This document shows, piece after piece, positions 58,385 through 64,000 of a stretch of 64,000 bases of DNA (position 1 is the stretch's first letter; each line of letters opens with the position of its first letter). Under the pieces are notes generated by a model. That model was not told the DNA's origin, searched no databases, and saw only the letters and a list, made by a program, of their open reading frames with translations. The translations under genes and the position numbers were made by a program. The stretch spans positions 248,001 through 312,000 of the forward strand of contig NZ_CP109444.1 in the NCBI RefSeq assembly GCF_036227225.1, in the 5' to 3' direction. Origin of the DNA: Streptomyces sp. NBC_01478. Lineage in GTDB: Bacteria; Actinomycetota; Actinomycetes; Streptomycetales; Streptomycetaceae.

Positions 58385-60952
58385 ATGGTGTCGGACGAGA
58401 AAGCCGACGTGGTGGTGATCGGGTCGGGTATGGGGGGTCTCGCGGCGGCGCGCGCGGTCGCGCAGTTCGGCGGGAAGAAGGTTCTCGTCCTCGAACAGCA
58501 CTACACGCTCGGCGGGATGACGCACGAGTTCTCCCGCGCCGGGCGCTACCGGTTCGGCACCGGCCTGCACTACATGAGCGCGAGCGCCGGCCCGTTCCTC
58601 GGGTTCATGACGGACGGGCGGGCGCAGCTCTCGCCTCTGCCCGACGAGTACGACACACTGCACTTCCCGGAGTTCGACTTCGCCGTTCCCGCCACGAAGG
58701 AACGGTTCCGTGCCCGGCTGAAGGAACGGTTCCCGGCCGAGGCCGACGCGATCGACGGCTTCTTCCGGACCACCCGCTGGGCCATGGCCGGGCTGACCGC
58801 GCGCAACGTGCTCGCATCGTTCCCCGCCGGGCTGCGCAAAGCTGGTGCGCCCGCCGTCGAGCGACTCTTCCCGTCGGCGTACCGGTCTTTGCGGGACCAG
58901 GTGGCCCGCAGCTTCCGCGATCCGCAGCTACGGGCCGTTCTGGCCGCGCGATGGGGGCTCTACGGCACTGAGCCGGCGTCGAGCGCGTTCGGCTATCACG
59001 CGGCGGTTCCGCTGACCTTCTTCATGGAAGGCACCGCACATCCTGTGGGCGGCCCGCAGGAGCTCAACCGGGTCGTGCTGGAGATCCTTCAGCGGTACGG
59101 CGTGGTGCTGCGCTCCCGGCAGACTGTCCATAAGGTCGTCGTCGAGAATGGCCAGGTGGTCGGCGTCGATGTCGAGGACACCGCCACCGGCCGCCGCTAT
59201 CGCGTGCGGACGAACACCGTTGTCTCGGCGGCCGGAGTGCGCAACACATACTCCCTGATCGGGCAGAGTCATGAACTGGCCGAGCTGCCCGAGGAGCGGT
59301 CGGCGGTCATGCTGTTTCTCGGCCTGGGCCGGTCGCCGGCCGAGTTCGGGTTGTGCGGCGAGAACCACTGGTTCATGCCGGATCTCGACGAACACGACAG
59401 CATCCGGCGTGCTCCCGGGGAAGGCACGCTGTACGTCTCGTTCGCCTCGCTCAACAACCCGGCGGCCCGCTTCCACACGGTGGAGTTGCTGGAACTGGTC
59501 GACCCGAAGGTGGTCGACCAGTGGCGCGGGACGCCGGAGAACGAACGGCCGGACAGCTACCGCACGTTCAAGGACGAGCTGACCGAACGGCTGCTCGCCC
59601 GTCTGGAGGAGCGCTGGCCCGGCTTGCGGGAGACGGTCGCCTTCGCGGAACTGGCGACTCCGCTTTCGTTCGAGACTTATCAGCACAGCGTGCTGGGCTC
59701 CTTCTACGGGCTCGCGGCGACTCCCCAGCGGCTGCGGTCGGCGCGAGCGGGATGCCGGACACCGGTCAAAGGGCTGTTCGTGGCCGGGCAGGACGCCTGG
59801 GGGTCCGGAGTGGTGGGGGCGCTGGCGGGCGGGCTGATGGCGGCGAACGCGGTGCTGAAACCGCGGCAGTTGGGGACGATGTGGCAGGCCATCCGGTCCG
59901 GCGGGGTGGCCCGCGAGCCGGCCACGCCCTGGGAGGGTTATCTGCGCGTAGCCGGCATCGAGGTGCTCACCCCGACGGTCCGCAGGATCCGCTTCGAACC
60001 CCTGGTCGGCGACGCGATGCCGTTCTCGTTCGCCGCCGGACAGTACGTGAAGGTGGAGCTGCCGGTCGCCGTCGAGCCGATCGAACGCTCGTACTCGATA
60101 TGCAGCAGTCCTGAGGAGAACGGGTCCGTCGAGATCGCTGTGAAGCACGAGCCGGACGGGTTGGGGTCGGGTTTTCTCCATGAGGAACTGGAGGCCGGGC
60201 TGGCGCTGCGGGTGAGCGGCCCGCACGGCGAGTTCACCTGGGAGCCGGGCGCCGAGGAGGGGACGCTACTGCTCATCGCCGGAGGCGTCGGGATTACCCC
60301 GCTGATGAGCATCCTGCTCGCGGCCGCCGATGCAGGTCACACGGGGCGGATCGTCCTGCTGGCGAGCTACCGGGCCGAGGAGGAAGTGCTGTTCGGGCCG
60401 GAGATCGCCGCGCTGCGGTCACGGCTGCCCGGGCTGGAGGTGTCGGTCCTCACCACCGACCGGACAGCGCGGATCGGTCTCGACGAACTGCTGCCCCATG
60501 CCGACCCCACGCCCCGCGTGCACCTGTGCGGACCGGCGCCCATGATGCAGGAGCTGATCGGCTCCCTGACGGAACTGGGGGTGCCGCGAGCCGCGATCCG
60601 CACCGAGGCGTTCGTGTCGGGCCGGAGCAAGGAGACCCGCAGGGAGAAGGCGCACGCCGTCGCCGTCGCCGCCGCGGCGGCCGGTGTCACCGAGTTCATG
60701 ATCGGCGCGGTGGGAGGTGCCCCGGCGTTCGCCTGCCGTCCCGGGCAGTCGGTCCTCGACGCCGCCAACGCCGTCGGCGTCGCCCTGCCCCAGTCGTGCG
60801 GCGAAGGGGCTTGCGGCACCTGTCGGGTGCGGGTGGTCTCCGGTCCTTACGAGACCGACGACCGGGGGATGTTCTCCGCCGACGAGTTGGCGGCGGGCTG
60901 GCGGCTGGCCTGCCAGACACTGCCCACCGGGGACCTGGTGATCGGCCAGTAG
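58385..60952 (+). CDS. Three-module redox protein: CrtI-like flavoprotein, ferredoxin reductase, [2Fe-2S] ferredoxin
   Basis: At 855 residues it fuses three modules. Residues about 1-500 are a CrtI/retinol-saturase-like FAD protein: VVVIGSGMGGLAAARAVAQF at 9-28, YTLGGMTHEFSRAGRYRFGT, and the C-terminal VKGLFVAGQDAWGSGVVGAL. Residues about 515-740 are an FNR-type reductase, with RSYSICSS for flavin and LLIAGGVGITPLMSILLAAA for NAD(P)H. Residues about 760-855 are plant-type ferredoxin, with cysteines 805, 810, 813 and 843 (CGEGACGTC ... ACQT). The protein could pass electrons from NAD(P)H through FNR flavin and the cluster to the first flavin, making a self-sufficient saturase or desaturase; the direction and substrate are inference. 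ATG 58385 has GGGGG six bases before it. Confidence 0.88.
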   Translation: MVSDEKADVVVIGSGMGGLAAARAVAQFGGKKVLVLEQHYTLGGMTHEFSRAGRYRFGTGLHYMSASAGPFLGFMTDGRAQLSPLPDEYDTLHFPEFDFAVPATKERFRARLKERFPAEADAIDGFFRTTRWAMAGLTARNVLASFPAGLRKAGAPAVERLFPSAYRSLRDQVARSFRDPQLRAVLAARWGLYGTEPASSAFGYHAAVPLTFFMEGTAHPVGGPQELNRVVLEILQRYGVVLRSRQTVHKVVVENGQVVGVDVEDTATGRRYRVRTNTVVSAAGVRNTYSLIGQSHELAELPEERSAVMLFLGLGRSPAEFGLCGENHWFMPDLDEHDSIRRAPGEGTLYVSFASLNNPAARFHTVELLELVDPKVVDQWRGTPENERPDSYRTFKDELTERLLARLEERWPGLRETVAFAELATPLSFETYQHSVLGSFYGLAATPQRLRSARAGCRTPVKGLFVAGQDAWGSGVVGALAGGLMAANAVLKPRQLGTMWQAIRSGGVAREPATPWEGYLRVAGIEVLTPTVRRIRFEPLVGDAMPFSFAAGQYVKVELPVAVEPIERSYSICSSPEENGSVEIAVKHEPDGLGSGFLHEELEAGLALRVSGPHGEFTWEPGAEEGTLLLIAGGVGITPLMSILLAAADAGHTGRIVLLASYRAEEEVLFGPEIAALRSRLPGLEVSVLTTDRTARIGLDELLPHADPTPRVHLCGPAPMMQELIGSLTELGVPRAAIRTEAFVSGRSKETRREKAHAVAVAAAAAGVTEFMIGAVGGAPAFACRPGQSVLDAANAVGVALPQSCGEGACGTCRVRVVSGPYETDDRGMFSADELAAGWRLACQTLPTGDLVIGQ

Positions 60953-61121
60953 GCGTATTGGCCGCCCGCAGAAACAGGCCGTTACTACCGCTCTCATTCC
61001 TGGTCGCTTTTGCTCGTTTGCCTTGCCTTTCCAGTCGGAAATTGTTGGTAATCTCTTTACCCGTCATGGGGCTTGGGCCACCATGGACAGCGGATGGCGT
61101 CGAGGGCGGACCCGGACTGGT

Positions 61122-64000
61122 ATGGGAAAAGGAATGACTTGCTCCGACGCGTCTCTGCGTCTTCAGGTTCTCGGTCCGCTCCGGGTCTGGCGCGACGGTG
61201 TCGAACTGGACGCCGGGCCTCCGCAGCAGGCGTATCTGCTCGCCGTGCTCCTCGCCCGCGCGGGCGAGCCGGTCAGCATGAGCGAGTTGGTCGACCTCAT
61301 CTGGGCCGAGGACGTCCCCGCCTCGGCGGTCAACATCCTCCAGAAGTACGTCGGCGCCCTGCGGCGGCTGCTGGAGCCGGCGTTGCCCGCCCGGGAACCC
61401 GGATCGTACCTCCGGCGTCGCGGTGGCGCGTACCTGTTCGTGGCCGACTCCGGGACACTGGACGTCGTCAGGTTCCGTGAACTCGTCGACGCGGCCGAGA
61501 GCGGCGTCGACGAGCAGCCGCTCGACGCGGCCCTCGACGGGTACCTGGAGGCCGTGGAGCTCTGGCACGGCTCGGCCGGCGACGGAGTCGCCCACGGCCC
61601 GGCCGGGATGGCGATCTTCGCAGGGCTGGACGATGAGTTCCGCCACGCCTGCATGGCGGCGGCCGACCTGGCGATAACGCTCGGCCAGCCTGAACGTGTG
61701 CTCCCGTCCCTGCACATGGCCGCCCGGATGGCGCCGTTGCACGAGACGGTGCAGGCGAGTCTCATCGCTGCCCTGGCGGCCGCCGGCCGTCCGGCCGAAG
61801 CGCTGTCGGTGTTCCGGACCGTCCGCGCCCGGCTGGCCGAGGAACTCGGCATCGATCCCGGCCCGGCGCTGGTGGCCGCCCACCTGCGCGTGCTGGAACG
61901 GGCACCGGCCGAGGACCTGCCGCGTGAACGGCCGACGGCACCCACCACCCGGGTGTGGCCCGCCGACGGCCTGGTCGGCCGGGTAGAGGAACTGGCGACG
62001 GTGCGGCATGCGGTGGAGTCGGCACTCGCCGGCTCGACGGGGCTGGTGGTCGTCGAGGGAGAACCCGGAGTCGGCAAGACGCGCCTGCTGGAGGAAGCCG
62101 CAGCCGAGGCTGACCGGCGGGGCGCGCTCGTCGTCCGGGGCCATTGCCTGCCGGGGGACGGCACGCCGTCGATGTGGCCGTGGGTGCAGGTCGTCGGCGC
62201 GCTCCTGGACGACATGCCGGCCGCGGCGCGGGAGGACTGGCACGCCGGCGAACTCGGTCGTCTCGTGACACCGAACGGCAGCGGCCGCCTGACATCGGTG
62301 CTGCCGGACAGCGGCGTCCAGTTCCGCTTCTTCGAGCAGGCCGTCGCGCTCGTCCGGCAGGTGGCGGCCCAGCGCCCCGTGGTTCTCGTGGTGGATGACC
62401 TGCAGTGGGCCGACGCCGCCTCGCTGGACCTGCTCAGTCATCTGATGGCCCGGCTGCCGGACGGCACCGCCGTGATCGGGGCGCTCCGCGACCGCGCGCC
62501 CGCGCCGAGCTCGGATGTGGGGCGGATGCTCGCCGCGGCGAGCCGGCTGCCCAGTCACCGAAGAATCCCGCTCGGCCCGCTCGTCCCGGCCGAGGTGGCC
62601 GAACTCGTCCGCCGTGAGACCGGCCAGGACCCGGGCCCGGGAGCCACCCGCCTCATCCACACCCGCACCGCCGGCAACCCCTTCTTCGTCCGCGAGCTGT
62701 CCCGGTTCCTCGCCGCCGGCGATGTCCTGACGGAGGCCGCCGGGGTCCGGACCGCGGTCCCCGTCACCGTCCGGGACGTCGTCCGCGACCGGATGACCGG
62801 ACTGGGCGAGGACGCCAGAAGCCTGTTGCAGACCGCCGCGCTGATCGGCCGTACCGTCGACCTCGCTCTCCTGGCCCGCACCGCGGACCTGGACCACGAG
62901 ACGTGTCTGGACCGCCTCGCATCGTGCGAAGGGCTCGGCCTGCTCGAACCCTCACCCGGGGACCCCTACTCCTTCGGCTTCCCCCACGACCTGGTCCGCG
63001 AATCGGTGGCCGAGAGCATATCGCCGCCGCGCGCGGCCCGGCTGCATCTGCTGGTCGCAGACTCCCTGGAGCACCGGGCCGCGGACACCGAGCTGGTGGC
63101 CGAGCGCCTCGCCCATCACCTGTGGTCCGCCGGCCCGCTCGCGGATCCGGCCCGGACCGCGACCGCACTCGTCCAGGCCGGCCGCTGCGCGGCGGCCAAA
63201 CTGGCTCTCGAGGCAGCCGCGCGCCAGCTCCACTCGGCCGCGCAACTGGCACGGACAGCGGGCCTGGCGGAGCTGGAGCTGGCCGCCCTGTCGCTGTTCA
63301 CCGCGGTTGACGGCATGCGGGCGGGATACGTGGGGTCGGCGGTCGACCTGCTGGAGCGCGCCGAGCACCTTGCCCGTGGACTCGAGCGGGAACGGGAGGC
63401 AGCCGCCTTCCTGTACTCCCGCTGGGCCGCGTACGCCCAAGGCATACAACTGGACCGCGCCGGCCGACTGGCTCGGCGGCTGCTGGAGCAGGGCGAGGAA
63501 TCCGACGACCCGGTCGTGCGCACCTATGGCTGGTACGCCTGGGGCATCCACCAGTGGAGTGTCGGCAACATCGGCGAGGCGTTCCGGTACCTGAGCCGGA
63601 CCGACCGGACCGTGCTGGAGAACCTGGCACATCAGGAGGAGGACCCGCTCCGGCGCGATCTGCGGCTCATAGCGGTCGGAATGGTCGCGATGATGACCGC
63701 CCTGCACGGAGACACCGACGCAGCGCTGGCCCTCCTCGACACGATGGAGGCCGCCGCGGGCGACGATCCCTACGCGATCACGGTCTCGGCGACCTACTCC
63801 GCAAGGGTCGCCGCGTTGATCGGCGACCCGGCACGGGCGCTGCGGGCGGCCGAACGCGGGATAGCAGTGGACCCCGCGTTCTCGTTCGGCTTCCTGGGCG
63901 GCTACCAACGACTGGCCCGCTGCTGGGCGCGTGCCGTGACCGGCGAGGACCCGGCCGACGCCGCCGCGGAGGCGCAGGACCTGATCGCCCGGTCGCTCTG
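61122..64000 (+). CDS. Large SARP-type regulator with BTAD and ATPase domains (runs off right edge)
   Basis: The visible 959 residues start with a winged-helix plus BTAD (about 10-260; LQVLGPLRVWRDGVELDAGP, NILQKYVGALRRLLEP, AEALSVFRTVRARLAEELGI). An AAA/NB-ARC-like ATPase follows, with Walker A EGEPGVGKT at 312-320, Walker B VVLVVDDLQWADAASLDLLS near 420 and ARTAGNPFFVRELSRF-like sensor sequence. Helical repeats then continue to the window edge. This is the large SARP/LAL-hybrid class. ATG 61122 was chosen; in-frame ATG 61083 and ATG 61134 are alternatives. It reads in the same direction as the fused redox gene 170 bp upstream and may regulate it. Confidence 0.88.
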   Translation, partial: MGKGMTCSDASLRLQVLGPLRVWRDGVELDAGPPQQAYLLAVLLARAGEPVSMSELVDLIWAEDVPASAVNILQKYVGALRRLLEPALPAREPGSYLRRRGGAYLFVADSGTLDVVRFRELVDAAESGVDEQPLDAALDGYLEAVELWHGSAGDGVAHGPAGMAIFAGLDDEFRHACMAAADLAITLGQPERVLPSLHMAARMAPLHETVQASLIAALAAAGRPAEALSVFRTVRARLAEELGIDPGPALVAAHLRVLERAPAEDLPRERPTAPTTRVWPADGLVGRVEELATVRHAVESALAGSTGLVVVEGEPGVGKTRLLEEAAAEADRRGALVVRGHCLPGDGTPSMWPWVQVVGALLDDMPAAAREDWHAGELGRLVTPNGSGRLTSVLPDSGVQFRFFEQAVALVRQVAAQRPVVLVVDDLQWADAASLDLLSHLMARLPDGTAVIGALRDRAPAPSSDVGRMLAAASRLPSHRRIPLGPLVPAEVAELVRRETGQDPGPGATRLIHTRTAGNPFFVRELSRFLAAGDVLTEAAGVRTAVPVTVRDVVRDRMTGLGEDARSLLQTAALIGRTVDLALLARTADLDHETCLDRLASCEGLGLLEPSPGDPYSFGFPHDLVRESVAESISPPRAARLHLLVADSLEHRAADTELVAERLAHHLWSAGPLADPARTATALVQAGRCAAAKLALEAAARQLHSAAQLARTAGLAELELAALSLFTAVDGMRAGYVGSAVDLLERAEHLARGLEREREAAAFLYSRWAAYAQGIQLDRAGRLARRLLEQGEESDDPVVRTYGWYAWGIHQWSVGNIGEAFRYLSRTDRTVLENLAHQEEDPLRRDLRLIAVGMVAMMTALHGDTDAALALLDTMEAAAGDDPYAITVSATYSARVAALIGDPARALRAAERGIAVDPAFSFGFLGGYQRLARCWARAVTGEDPADAAAEAQDLIARSL

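Noticed and set aside
1..64000. tRNA, rRNA, riboswitch, phage attachment site or origin of replication
   Set aside because: None was recognised by eye. No cloverleaf with conserved T-arm, DnaA-box cluster or telomere-like palindrome set was seen. A dedicated search could still find small RNAs.

Overview
The window is very GC-rich actinomycete DNA and almost certainly Streptomyces. The evidence is C/G-ending codons in most genes, an AfsA-type gamma-butyrolactone (GBL) synthase with ArpA/ScbR-type receptors and SARP regulators, LAL/LuxR giants, a bxl-type sugar locus, and many actinobacterial IS5, IS110, IS3, IS256, IS21 and ISAzo13 elements. The IS density and the number of broken genes suggest an accessory replicon or chromosome arm. 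That placement is inference.

Layout. (1) 1-770: an IS110 transposase runs off the left edge. (2) 1.8-13.3 kb: a signalling island with an NmrA-like reductase, three ScbR/ArpA-like TetR proteins, a class A FAD monooxygenase, a small SARP and an AfsA-like synthase. Six sites resembling the autoregulatory elements (ARE) bound by GBL receptors sit in its intergenic regions. The island has long low-complexity leaders, and its right third is strikingly depleted of G on the plus strand. (3) 13.4-16 kb: an IS3-family element inserted in a decayed IS5 element, then a decayed DUF3732 gene. (4) 16-22.7 kb: a sugar uptake and hydrolysis locus (GH3 glycosidase, LacI repressor, divergent ABC importer), resembling bxlA/bxlR/bxlEFG. 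(5) 22.9-24.4 kb: two damaged IS5-family elements. (6) 24.6-28.7 kb: an XRE/MmyB regulator, an SDR, a TetR regulator and an amidase, with an identical 17-bp palindromic site near each of the last two. (7) 28.75-30.3 kb: an IS5-family element and a decayed flavin oxidoreductase. (8) 30.4-40.8 kb: two divergent LAL regulators, a hydrolase whose nucleophile is Cys, two overlapping AraC regulators and two further alpha/beta hydrolases. (9) 41-56.1 kb: a patchwork of IS elements and remnants. Carried between them are a TPR-like protein, a FAD monooxygenase/TetR pair with two palindromic operators, a peptidoglycan-binding membrane protein and an EmrB/QacA-type MFS exporter. (10) 56.5-58.0 kb: a small operon (DUF4188, two-TM protein, alpha/beta hydrolase). 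(11) 58.4-64 kb: a three-module redox protein (CrtI-like flavoprotein, ferredoxin reductase, plant-type ferredoxin) and a large BTAD/ATPase regulator that runs off the right edge.

How the parts may work together. In the signalling island the AfsA-like enzyme would make a butyrolactone or butenolide precursor, and the NmrA-like reductase and the monooxygenase are candidate tailoring enzymes. The receptors would hold the ARE-bearing promoters, including those of afsA, the receptors and the SARP, until ligand accumulates. No biosynthetic gene cluster for the SARP to activate lies in the window. Functions are assigned from motifs read by eye, without database searches.
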